Shown piece after piece: positions 32,394-40,722 of a DNA stretch of 64,000 nt. The number at the start of each line of letters is the position of its first letter. The stretch's first letter is position 1. A model generated the notes under the pieces. That model was given only the letters and a program-made list of their open reading frames with translations. It did no database searches and was not told where the DNA came from. The stretch comes from a virus, in IMG/VR virus record IMGVR_UViG_3300009151_000045, positions 29,325 through 93,324 of that record, one strand, 5' to 3'. The position numbers were made by a program, and so were the translations under genes.

Positions 32394-35063
32394 TTAGAAC
32401 TCAAATAATGAATTAAAAGTATTCTTTTCTTCTGTACTGGCAACATCCCATTTGAGAACACCAATCAAGTTATCTAGTTTATTATCAATAATGGTCTGTT
32501 CCATTTCTGCATGATCAAACGGCAAGTCTTTGAACCATTGTGGCAGTCGTAGTTCATCTACAGGATATGCAACTGATGTAAAGCCCAGGGGGTTGGGTTT
32601 GAGTTTACACACAATAACCTTGGCACCGTCGGTAATGGCCATTGAATACTTGTCATCATACATGCGCTTGAGTGTGTTCCAGTTGATACTGGCACGAACA
32701 TGTCCAGGCATGTTGGCTTTGCCCTGTTTCTTTTCCTTGGCCTGATACTCTGTGATGTTGTTGGCACGTTTAGGACTACCTTTTTCCCAACCTGGTCGAG
32801 CTTTGAATTTGATACGGAATTCGCTGATATGGTCAAGCACTTCCTGTTCAGGCTTGCCCATCAATACCATTTCAAGAACATCGCTTAAAAAGTTTTGAAT
32901 AAATTCCGGAGTGTCACTGCGCTTCAAATCCAAGCCCATGGCTTTGATCTTGCCAGGCTTGCCATCTATATCCTGACGTTTACCTTCTTTGTCATATGAC
33001 AGCACTGCATAACGCTTCTTGGTAATAAACAAGCCTTTGAGAGCAACAATCTCGCGACCAGCTTTGATAACATCACCACGCGATTTAGGCACATGAAATG
33101 CGTCCAGCATAAACTGCGGGAATGTTTGATTGACTTCGTCACCTATTTGATCATACAGTTGGATCACAGTTTCTTTTGTCCAAGGAATCAGTCCAGCTTC
33201 GATGTCTTTTTGTAGTGTTTTGTAAGCTGAGAAGTAACAGGAGTCAGTGTCACCATAGATAACTGCCTTACCTATGTGATTGTATTCGCCTGTTACAATT
33301 TCATTTACTTTACTCGCCATATGTTTTGCGATTTGGCGCCCGACCAGCGTTGTTGATTGTCCGATTCGTTTATCAAAGAATCTGCAACCGCTGTTAAGAA
33401 TAGCACCGTACAGGCTATTAAGATTAATTTTCTTAACAAGCTGTCGCTTATCCCAGTATTCTTCTTCGACTTTGTTTCCTGCATTGATAGACTCCTTTAG
33501 TTTGGCCTGCATCTCTTTACGTTCTGCGTACCAGCGTTTAAGTAGCCCCGGAATGATACCTTCATTTTCGTGGCTGAAGATAGTGCCATTACTTGAAAGC
33601 ATCCAGGGCTGATTGCTTTCAAATATCAATCTATATACTTCTGCGGCACTGACCACATCGACATCACCGTTTTCCCAATCAATAGTGATGTCAGTGCCAA
33701 TTTCTTGATTCATCACTGATTCGTATTCATGTGTGCCGAACTTGCCTTCCCACGCGGCCGCAAAACTCTTGTTCTGCGCCATCTTGAGTTCAATGTATTC
33801 GTCAGTGCGTGTTTGACGTAGCTGTCCAATAATGGTTTCTGGACCCATGTTGAGTGCTCTAATGGCGCTGGGATAAAGACTGTTGATGTCTAGTGAGCCG
33901 ATCCAATCTTGCAATCCTTCTTTGGGATGTGCCACATAAGCACCAGCTGCCGCTGTGTTCTCATCTCTATCGTCTTTCTTGATACGATTGGGAACAACAA
34001 ATCCTCTGCGGTGAGCTTCATTGATAATGGCCTGCTCGGTCACAGCCACAGCACCCATTGTGGTTTGTAGCAACACAGTATTTTCATGTGCCAATGTATT
34101 GGCTAGATCCATGAACTTGAGTTTCTTATCTAATTTTTCAAGAAGCATACAGTCGTTGATGTTGTATTCAACGAACGTTTTAAAATCGTTGTTGTACAGT
34201 TGATCCAGTGTGCCTTCGTACTGTGTTTTGCGCTCACCCAGTTCATATTCTGCGATAGCATCTAGCCTGTAGGTGTGACGTTCTTCATAGGTGTACTTGC
34301 GATACAGTTCAAGGTAGTCTAGATGTACACGACCAATGTAGTCATAGGTCACACTGTCACGACCGTATTTTTCATATTCTCTGCGTTTGGGAAATTGATC
34401 GAATAAACAAAACCTACGTGTGTCTTCTTTGCTCAGTGCTTTGACTACACGGTTAGTGGTATAGGGAATATCAAAGCCTTCCGAGTTCCAGCCACTGATA
34501 ACATCTGCATCTTTGATCAGATCCAAAAACATGTCTAGCAAGTCAGCTTCTTTTTCAAACAGGTACGTGTTGGGAAAGTCTTTGACCATCTCCTTGGCAT
34601 CTTCCATCTTGAGACCCTTGGGCGGAATAGCTAGACAAACCATAGTTTCCATCCATTGTAGGTAAACCGCAATGGCAGTAATGGGCATAAATGCATCATC
34701 TGGCGATGCATAGCCACGCTCGGGATCAAAGTCTACCTCAATATCGAAAAATGCCACATTGAGTTTGGGAGGATCTGCGTTGAGATAATTTTCTGACAGG
34801 GTAACAAATATGGGATTGATGTCTGCTTCATACAGAGTCTTGCCACTGTTGATGGCTTGTTCTTTACGAAGTTCTTTGGTATTTTTACAAACGATCCGTT
34901 GTACAGGATCTCCGTATATGGAGGTGTGTTTGCCTCTAGGATCTTTTACATAGAAAGTGTGACGAACAGGAATATCACGGAACTCCCTTTCACCTTTCTT
35001 GTTGCGTTCAACGATCTTGATGATGTCGTTGTCGCGGTCAAACCATGCGTCTACGTAAGACAT
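32394..35063 (-). CDS. 43: Family B DNA polymerase, T4 gp43 type
   Basis: This 889-residue replicative polymerase has all key motifs: exonuclease ExoI FFDIEVDFD near 105-113, ExoII GWNSEGFD near 191-198, ExoIII YNINDC near 300-305; polymerase motif A SLDINSLYPS near 390-399, motif B KINLNSLYG near 545-553, motif C YGDTDS near 603-608. Both proofreading and synthesis residues look intact. No intein or split is present. It lies downstream of dsbA and an oxygenase gene, with a small hairpin over its ribosome site that may be an autoregulatory operator. Confidence 0.97.
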   Translation of the reverse strand: MSYVDAWFDRDNDIIKIVERNKKGEREFRDIPVRHTFYVKDPRGKHTSIYGDPVQRIVCKNTKELRKEQAINSGKTLYEADINPIFVTLSENYLNADPPKLNVAFFDIEVDFDPERGYASPDDAFMPITAIAVYLQWMETMVCLAIPPKGLKMEDAKEMVKDFPNTYLFEKEADLLDMFLDLIKDADVISGWNSEGFDIPYTTNRVVKALSKEDTRRFCLFDQFPKRREYEKYGRDSVTYDYIGRVHLDYLELYRKYTYEERHTYRLDAIAEYELGERKTQYEGTLDQLYNNDFKTFVEYNINDCMLLEKLDKKLKFMDLANTLAHENTVLLQTTMGAVAVTEQAIINEAHRRGFVVPNRIKKDDRDENTAAAGAYVAHPKEGLQDWIGSLDINSLYPSAIRALNMGPETIIGQLRQTRTDEYIELKMAQNKSFAAAWEGKFGTHEYESVMNQEIGTDITIDWENGDVDVVSAAEVYRLIFESNQPWMLSSNGTIFSHENEGIIPGLLKRWYAERKEMQAKLKESINAGNKVEEEYWDKRQLVKKINLNSLYGAILNSGCRFFDKRIGQSTTLVGRQIAKHMASKVNEIVTGEYNHIGKAVIYGDTDSCYFSAYKTLQKDIEAGLIPWTKETVIQLYDQIGDEVNQTFPQFMLDAFHVPKSRGDVIKAGREIVALKGLFITKKRYAVLSYDKEGKRQDIDGKPGKIKAMGLDLKRSDTPEFIQNFLSDVLEMVLMGKPEQEVLDHISEFRIKFKARPGWEKGSPKRANNITEYQAKEKKQGKANMPGHVRASINWNTLKRMYDDKYSMAITDGAKVIVCKLKPNPLGFTSVAYPVDELRLPQWFKDLPFDHAEMEQTIIDNKLDNLIGVLKWDVASTEEKNTFNSLFEF

Positions 35064-35073
35064 ATACTTTCTT

Positions 35074-35096
35074 CTCCATGCAATTTACGGCTTGCA
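35074..35096 (-). promoter_or_regulatory. Possible gp43 translational operator hairpin
   Basis: On the minus strand TGCAA-GCCGTAAA-TTGCA forms a 5-bp stem with an 8-nt loop directly followed by TGGAG, the polymerase ribosome site 10 nt before the ATG. T4 and RB69 gp43 repress their own translation by binding a hairpin of the same shape (5-bp stem, 8-nt loop) at this place. The loop sequence differs. Confidence 0.35.
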
Positions 35097-35139
35097 AACA
35101 CCATCTTTGCTGTTTATGGCCAGCGGGCCTTACATTTAT

Positions 35140-35724
35140 TTACTCTGCAAATCCAGCAGTGAATTTTTCTGGCAATGTGTTGAATGAAATAGTAATTCTA
35201 GTAGCATTGCCGTAATGTCCGTCTGTATAGTGTTGTACATAACTTGGAAAAATCACCATTAACCCCTGCTTTGGTGTTATAGTAAGTCTATCAAAATTAT
35301 TGACAATTGGAATCTCTATACTTGACAAGCTTCTAGCGTACACTGGGTCTAGGAATTTAGTATCTGCACCTTCACTGATGTAAATTATTCCACTCCACAA
35401 CGAGTTAGGATGTCTGTGTACTGAATGCCCACCACCACTTCCGGCTAGTGAAATATTTGCCCACATTCTAGAAATTTTAATTTTTCCAAAATTTTGATCA
35501 TGTATTTCATAATCTTGAATCTCTTGCAAACATAAATTCACCCAATCGACCAAAAACTTCCAACTAGGATCTTTGTGCAATTCTTGATTATATGTTTGAT
35601 TCAAACTGGGGTAGTTATGACTAATGCCGTTAGGCTCCGAAGCCAGTTTAATGTTAACTGCCTCGGAAATTTCAGGATTAGTGAAAGAATAAAATGATAC
35701 AGGAAAACAGTTACTAACTTCCAT
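35140..35724 (-). CDS. 2OG-Fe(II) oxygenase family protein (second copy)
   Basis: This 194-residue protein is a 2OG-FeII_Oxy_5-type oxygenase: HSVHRHPNSLWSGIIYI near 99-115 has the first iron ligands, TKFLDPVY the conserved turn, GLMVIFPSYVQHYTDG the distal histidine, and ATRITISFN the oxoglutarate-binding strand. These small oxygenases are common in T4-like cyanophages. The substrate is not known. It shares one base with the dsbA stop (TAATG). Confidence 0.8.
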   Translation of the reverse strand: MEVSNCFPVSFYSFTNPEISEAVNIKLASEPNGISHNYPSLNQTYNQELHKDPSWKFLVDWVNLCLQEIQDYEIHDQNFGKIKISRMWANISLAGSGGGHSVHRHPNSLWSGIIYISEGADTKFLDPVYARSLSSIEIPIVNNFDRLTITPKQGLMVIFPSYVQHYTDGHYGNATRITISFNTLPEKFTAGFAE

Positions 35725-35981
35725 TAGATTTTTTTGGTAATATCTAAAATAGCTTCAATTTCTGCCCAGTCTTCATTGTGACTGGTCCAATCGCCTTTGT
35801 GTGCAATCTTGATAGCACGGTTGATAACTGATGGCTTGATTTGTAATTCTTCTGCCACTGCCTTGACTGTTTCTTTTAGGCCTTCTGATAGGTCTTCTAC
35901 TTCACGAAGTACTGTAGATCCTTCGTTGATCAATCGTTCTAGTTTTGCCTTTTCTTCTGGCCCGTAATTGCGTCCTGACAT
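35724..35981 (-). CDS. dsbA: DsbA-like double-stranded DNA-binding protein
   Basis: This 85-residue helical protein has the layout of the small double-stranded DNA-binding protein DsbA that T4-like phages use near late promoters: NYGPEEKAKLERLINEGSTV, LSEGLKETVKAVAEEL, KPSVINRAIKIAHKGDW. It is first in the polymerase operon under a perfect consensus promoter. The assignment relies on pattern and size; T4 DsbA itself is only weakly similar. Confidence 0.6.
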   Translation of the reverse strand: MSGRNYGPEEKAKLERLINEGSTVLREVEDLSEGLKETVKAVAEELQIKPSVINRAIKIAHKGDWTSHNEDWAEIEAILDITKKI

Positions 35982-36002
35982 GAATTATCTCCTATATTGC
36001 CT

Positions 36003-36031
36003 ATTATATACTAATTATCTGTACTTGTCAA
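36003..36031 (-). promoter_or_regulatory. Consensus sigma70 early promoter for the dsbA-polymerase operon
   Basis: TTGACA (36031-36026) and TATAAT (36008-36003) with a 17-bp spacer, perfect consensus, 21 nt before the ATG. The hairpin at 36045-36070 lies immediately upstream. Confidence 0.85.
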
Positions 36032-36044
36032 ATTTTAGAGGTGG

Positions 36045-36070
36045 AAATGGCAGAAATTAATCTGCCATTT
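36045..36070 (-). terminator. Hairpin terminating the upstream late gene
   Basis: A 10-bp perfect stem AAATGGCAGA / TCTGCCATTT with a 6-nt loop lies 4 nt after the stop of the 844-residue gene. Only TTTCC follows, so it is a weak intrinsic terminator or an RNA-stabilising end. The next promoter starts 14 nt later. Confidence 0.55.
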
Positions 36071-36074
36071 GACT

Positions 36075-38609
36075 TTAACCGCGAGCTATTTTGAGCCAGC
36101 GATTTAGTTCTGCATCAGCTGATTCGGCTTGTTGCATGTAATTGCCCGACGGACCACCGTCCATTCTCATACCTGATTTTACGTTGCCCGGTAAACTTAC
36201 AGTACCACTCATATTGACACCTGCTGGTGCTGGATTAGCATTTTGTTCACTACCTGTTGGTTGAGTACAACCGGCCAACGCCGCGTCCATAACTTCTTGT
36301 GCTCGGGCAAGAGCTTGCGCAACTGCCGCATCTTGTACCTCACCGCCCATCGGCCCACCGCCATTTTCTTTGTTCAATGCAGTCATTTCGTCTTTGATCT
36401 GTCTAATTAGATCCATTTGTTCTAGACTACACATAGGTTTAGCATCAGGTGCTGGATTAGGATTCACAACTGTGCTGTCTGGTACACAGCTCTTGCCATC
36501 TGTGCCTAGTTTGTATCCTGGCGGACATTTGCCATCCGGACCTGGGGGAATTGTTGTTGTAGTTGTAGTTGTTGTGTTATCGTTTTCGTGTCCACCAGCT
36601 AGTAGACCACCTATTCCGATTAAACCTAGCAGTCCGAGAAGGCCTGTTGACCATTTTGCTCGACCTTTGTTACGTTCCCACCATGTACCAATGGCTTTCT
36701 TGTCACCAGTTTTTACAGCGGCATCTAATTCTTTAGCAACAACTGGACTTACTTCTTTTTCCACTTGAGCAATCACTTTTGGCGCAGCCGTTTTTTCTGC
36801 GGCTGTTATTGGGCCAGCACCATTGACATGTATGTTAATTACCGGATTGGCATTTTGTGTTATGTTTCCGCCGTTGACTGAAGAACTGCTGTTATTGCTG
36901 ACGTTATTTCTTACTGTTGGTTCTTTTGGCGCAGGAATCCTTTTCTCTACTTTAGATATGTTCTTATTCAGCGCCGCCGAAAATGCCGCATCAAACTCTT
37001 TCTGGGTCATTTTCATTACATCGGCGGCACCTATGCCTAGCATTTTTTCGATGAATTTGGCACTAGCGTCACTTCCTGGTACACGTGACGCTTCGTCTAA
37101 TCTACTCAGACGTTTTTTCAGCTCAGACATCTTTTCAGATTCAGTTAATGGAACTTGTTTAGCATTATCGAATGCTTCATTGATCTCCATAATTTTACCC
37201 ATAAAATCTAGTGTTGCTGGATCCAGCTTGCCGGTTTGCGGTAGCCCTGCTTTGGCCTGACTTTGTTTTATGATGGCTGGATTCATGTTAATAAGTTTAT
37301 CTACCAATGGCTGTGTAACACCGGTAGTGGCTTTATCGTGAATGGCCTTGGTTATATCTGCAACCACCGCAGTACCAAAGTTGACTCCAGCGTCGATACC
37401 TAAACGAGCCATACCTTTTAGTAAACCGCCGCCCCTTACTAATCCGTTAGCGACCAGTCCTCCGGGGATAGGTGCGCCAATGGTTCCTGCAATATCACCT
37501 ACGTCGTAGGCGTTGACTTTGAATGTTTTGTCAGCACCCAGCTTGTCACCTAACCATGTTTGATATAATGGGTTATTAAATTCAGCGGAGCTTGATTGTG
37601 ATTTGGCTCTAGCAGTATTGGCCATCTCTTTGCCCAATGCTGTTTTATAATCTTTCTCAATACCCAATCCTGCTTTGGCACCAGCAAGTATGTTGTCGCC
37701 ATAACCGAATGTCAACCCGTTGCCAAGCCCTCGAGCGCCTGCTCCCACATCAGTGGTAAATTGATTCATGCTGTATTCATCTAGATCAGTTTCGTATCCG
37801 AAACTTTCTACCAGTGCGTTACCTAGTCCTAAGCTGAATGACTCTGCCTGTGTTGAGCTGTTGGCATTATTTTGAACATTAGCATTTGCCTGTGTAGCGG
37901 ATTTTCCAACATTGGGGAACTGTTTGGCAATGTCGGGATATTTTTGCATTGCGCCAATAGTTTCTGGCCCTAGCTTACCATCTGCATGATATTTGGGCAA
38001 TGCATTGGGATCCTTTTGTAGGATAGCGTTTTGCATCTTTTGTACTTCGGCATCAAATTTCAAGTTGGGTTGTGGCACAGTACCAGTATTAGTACCAGCA
38101 TTAGGGTCAGCTTGACCAGTTGTACTAGTTGGAGGTGGTTTTACAACATCTGGTTGTTTGACCGGATCTGGTTTGGCTACCTTCAGTTTTGATAACAGCT
38201 CACCCAGTTTTGCGATATGCTCTTGATTGAATTCACGATGATCTTCAGCTGTATTGTATTGCGCACTTTGATCACGGATTTGCTTGTCATACGTGTCGCC
38301 ACTTACGCCACTTATTCTTCCTAGGAAAGATGAACTGTGTGAATTAGGAGGAATAAGTCCTTTTGATTGAAGTTTCATGTCAACGTCTTTGCTAGGAACA
38401 CTGCCACGACTACCTGAGCTGGTGACAAATTCACCGTCGACCGGATCATACAATCCTGGCAACTGATTCTTAACTGCTAGGTCAGCAATAATTTTTGCTC
38501 GAGCATTGGGATCAGTATTTTGCCCAACTGCGGCCTGAACATCTTTTAGACGAAATTCGTCCAACTGCTCAATACTTTCTAATCTTGTCATTAGGTCTCT
38601 AATATTCAT
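36075..38609 (-). CDS. Large virion protein with peptidoglycan-binding-like region and a membrane-type segment
   Basis: This 844-residue late protein begins MNIRDLMTRLESIEQLDE, a start resembling T4 capsid-targeting peptides. Near 185-235 is MQNAILQKDPNALPKYHADG, then KLGPETIGAMQK, the pattern of peptidoglycan-binding domain 1; a weaker copy (AGLPQTGKLDPATLDF) lies near 455. A Gly/Ala-rich amphipathic middle (about 285-430) and one hydrophobic stretch near 655-675 (LLGLLGLIGIGGLLAGG) follow, then a Thr-rich linker and CPPGYKLGTDGKSC. It may be ejected into the cell or help cross the envelope. Confidence 0.6.
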   Translation of the reverse strand: MNIRDLMTRLESIEQLDEFRLKDVQAAVGQNTDPNARAKIIADLAVKNQLPGLYDPVDGEFVTSSGSRGSVPSKDVDMKLQSKGLIPPNSHSSSFLGRISGVSGDTYDKQIRDQSAQYNTAEDHREFNQEHIAKLGELLSKLKVAKPDPVKQPDVVKPPPTSTTGQADPNAGTNTGTVPQPNLKFDAEVQKMQNAILQKDPNALPKYHADGKLGPETIGAMQKYPDIAKQFPNVGKSATQANANVQNNANSSTQAESFSLGLGNALVESFGYETDLDEYSMNQFTTDVGAGARGLGNGLTFGYGDNILAGAKAGLGIEKDYKTALGKEMANTARAKSQSSSAEFNNPLYQTWLGDKLGADKTFKVNAYDVGDIAGTIGAPIPGGLVANGLVRGGGLLKGMARLGIDAGVNFGTAVVADITKAIHDKATTGVTQPLVDKLINMNPAIIKQSQAKAGLPQTGKLDPATLDFMGKIMEINEAFDNAKQVPLTESEKMSELKKRLSRLDEASRVPGSDASAKFIEKMLGIGAADVMKMTQKEFDAAFSAALNKNISKVEKRIPAPKEPTVRNNVSNNSSSSVNGGNITQNANPVINIHVNGAGPITAAEKTAAPKVIAQVEKEVSPVVAKELDAAVKTGDKKAIGTWWERNKGRAKWSTGLLGLLGLIGIGGLLAGGHENDNTTTTTTTTIPPGPDGKCPPGYKLGTDGKSCVPDSTVVNPNPAPDAKPMCSLEQMDLIRQIKDEMTALNKENGGGPMGGEVQDAAVAQALARAQEVMDAALAGCTQPTGSEQNANPAPAGVNMSGTVSLPGNVKSGMRMDGGPSGNYMQQAESADAELNRWLKIARG

Positions 38610-38637
38610 GTCTTTTTCCTATATCGTACAATGTACT

Positions 38638-38645
38638 TATTTATT
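38638..38645 (-). promoter_or_regulatory. T4-type late promoter (AATAAATA)
   Basis: AATAAATA on the minus strand overlaps the stop of the upstream gene and ends 28 nt before the ATG at 38609. Confidence 0.55.
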
Positions 38646-40710
38646 CTAAGTGTTTACTGATTTGAGAGCGACGCTTGGGAGCTACACCCTTGCCGGTTTG
38701 CCTAGCTTGCTTTAGCTGTTCTATCCCGTGTGCTATCTGTGCCGCACGTCCGGCCAGTGTTTGCATAACTCCGCCAGTGGTAAATTCCTGCGCGATACGT
38801 TGCCATAACAGCAGTTTGCTGGACAAGTCCATGTTCTGCATACTTTTAACGTCATCAGCCAGTCTAATTATGTCATGGTTGGCCATGTTGATCACAGTTT
38901 CCAACGGATGTGTATTGGCTTTGCCGTGGCTAACGTCGGGATTATGTACATCTCTATCAGGTTGATCGAACATAGGACTTTCTGTTAATCCATGTTGTTT
39001 GTACAAGTGATGCAGTTCGTCATCTGTTGCATGCTCTAGATCGCTGAGATCTATACCTGCTCGTTTGCTTATACGACGCATCATACGATATCGTTTCATT
39101 GGCTCCATAGTGCTTGGCGCTTCCTCTAATCCCAGCTGATCACGACCGTCATGATCTAGCACATTGTCCTGTGGACCAGGGCCTGTACTTAATATTTTGG
39201 CATGTGATAATTCACGTGTGGTGTATTCGTTGAATGGCATTTCACCCTGCAGAGGTAGACTTTGTTGTGATGTAGGCACTGGTGCTTTGAGAAATCCCCT
39301 TAATGATCCGGGATCATGTATGATGTCGTTTTCAATAGCGGTGCGCATTTCGGGAGTACCATGCATGTGATGTGTTATCAGTTTGCCTATTTCGTTTCTC
39401 GGGATAGTCAGTTCGTATCCTGTGGGATATTGAACTATTGCTGCCTGCGATCCTTTTGAATAGGATGCTACTAGATCTTTCCACAAGGCAGAACCAGCTT
39501 TGATAACTGCTCCTGCAATAGCACTGCGAGCATCTTCAGCTACGGTATCTGCTGTATTAGGCACGCCTTTTTTGATATTGTTGAGATGGTTACTGGTTTT
39601 TTCATGCCCGGCCAATAGACTTTGAATGTATGCAGATGCAGGATTATCAGGATGGTGCAGATTAGCTAGATCATTGTTGGGTGAAGATGCTACTCGAGAC
39701 CTTGTCGGTAATCCTTTGATATTGGGAATAGCATGCTGTCCAGTCATTTGTGCAACAGTTTGTGCAAACGGATTCACAGCTGGCGTCTCGGGCTGACTAG
39801 TAGTAGGTGTTGGAACTGTTGCTTTCACAGCACGTGGTGCCGTCGCCGGTTGAGAGCTAGCAGTAGTTTGTGTTACTGCTCTAGGTTGTGCTGTTGCTGT
39901 GGTCTTTGGTTTGGCTTTGGGTTGTGCGGCTACTGCGGCTACTGCGGGTGATTGGGTTGATGATTGGGTCGGCTCAGCATGTCGCATCTTTTCAGGCTCA
40001 ACATCGTGTTTATGTTGTTTAGCTATCTCACCTTTTTCAGTGTCATGGTGTCGCTCTATCTCTTGTGCCGCTACTGCCGCATCTTGCTGTGTAACTTCGC
40101 CACTGGCAACCTTGGCATTTAGATCACGGAATCTTTCCTCAGTATTGGCCAGCAGGTCCTGTAGCTGGGTATACATATCCATCTGGCGATCTATAGTTAC
40201 CTGTTGCTGTTTAGCAGTATCTGCCAGTTCGCTGGCAGCGGCAGCCATTGCTTCTATATCTCCTTCGTCTCCGGGACTCATCTGATGAGCCTGTTGTAGG
40301 AAACGATTTGCCTTAACACTTAATTTATTTGTATTGAGTTTGTGTCCGTGTTCTTTATCGTCATGGTCACGTTCTTTGAACTCGCGCATCAGTACACGTT
40401 CAGCTATAGTTTGACTATACTGTCTTAATAGCTGTTGTTTGTTGGTTTTTTCTTCTGCAACTTCTTGTTCAACCTCGTGGAAAAACTTACGAATACCGGT
40501 ATTTGTAAACTTTTTCTTTTCTATTTGGGGAGTTTGCTGATAGTGTTGCATTGCCATTTGTACTGGCAAAGACACTTTGTGAGGATTAGTTGCTTCGTTG
40601 AGAATCTCGACATCGTTTTTATCAATCACTGATAGAAACTTGGCCATGCTGTCAGCACCTACTACAGGCTTTGTAGCAACTCCATCCATCGCCTGTAGTA
40701 TGCGCTTCAT
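38641..40710 (-). CDS. Putative virion protein with long coiled-coil and Pro/Ala-rich linker
   Basis: The ATG at 40710 is used (MKRILQAMDGVATKPVVGAD...); a GTG two codons earlier is also possible. The 689-residue product has a helical Lys/Glu/Gln-rich first third, probably coiled coil (DRQMDMYTQLQDLLANTEER), a disordered Pro/Ala/Thr/Gln linker near 240-320, and a more compact end. No enzyme motif is seen. It follows another late gene and is probably a packaged or structural component. Confidence 0.55.
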   Translation of the reverse strand: MKRILQAMDGVATKPVVGADSMAKFLSVIDKNDVEILNEATNPHKVSLPVQMAMQHYQQTPQIEKKKFTNTGIRKFFHEVEQEVAEEKTNKQQLLRQYSQTIAERVLMREFKERDHDDKEHGHKLNTNKLSVKANRFLQQAHQMSPGDEGDIEAMAAAASELADTAKQQQVTIDRQMDMYTQLQDLLANTEERFRDLNAKVASGEVTQQDAAVAAQEIERHHDTEKGEIAKQHKHDVEPEKMRHAEPTQSSTQSPAVAAVAAQPKAKPKTTATAQPRAVTQTTASSQPATAPRAVKATVPTPTTSQPETPAVNPFAQTVAQMTGQHAIPNIKGLPTRSRVASSPNNDLANLHHPDNPASAYIQSLLAGHEKTSNHLNNIKKGVPNTADTVAEDARSAIAGAVIKAGSALWKDLVASYSKGSQAAIVQYPTGYELTIPRNEIGKLITHHMHGTPEMRTAIENDIIHDPGSLRGFLKAPVPTSQQSLPLQGEMPFNEYTTRELSHAKILSTGPGPQDNVLDHDGRDQLGLEEAPSTMEPMKRYRMMRRISKRAGIDLSDLEHATDDELHHLYKQHGLTESPMFDQPDRDVHNPDVSHGKANTHPLETVINMANHDIIRLADDVKSMQNMDLSSKLLLWQRIAQEFTTGGVMQTLAGRAAQIAHGIEQLKQARQTGKGVAPKRRSQISKHLE

Positions 40711-40722
40711 GTCCACGGAGGA

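Noticed and set aside
35109-35139. Late-promoter-like TAAATAAATG before the DNA polymerase gene
   Set aside because: It does not match N(A/C)TAAATA exactly, and the polymerase is expected to be an early gene read from the dsbA promoter.
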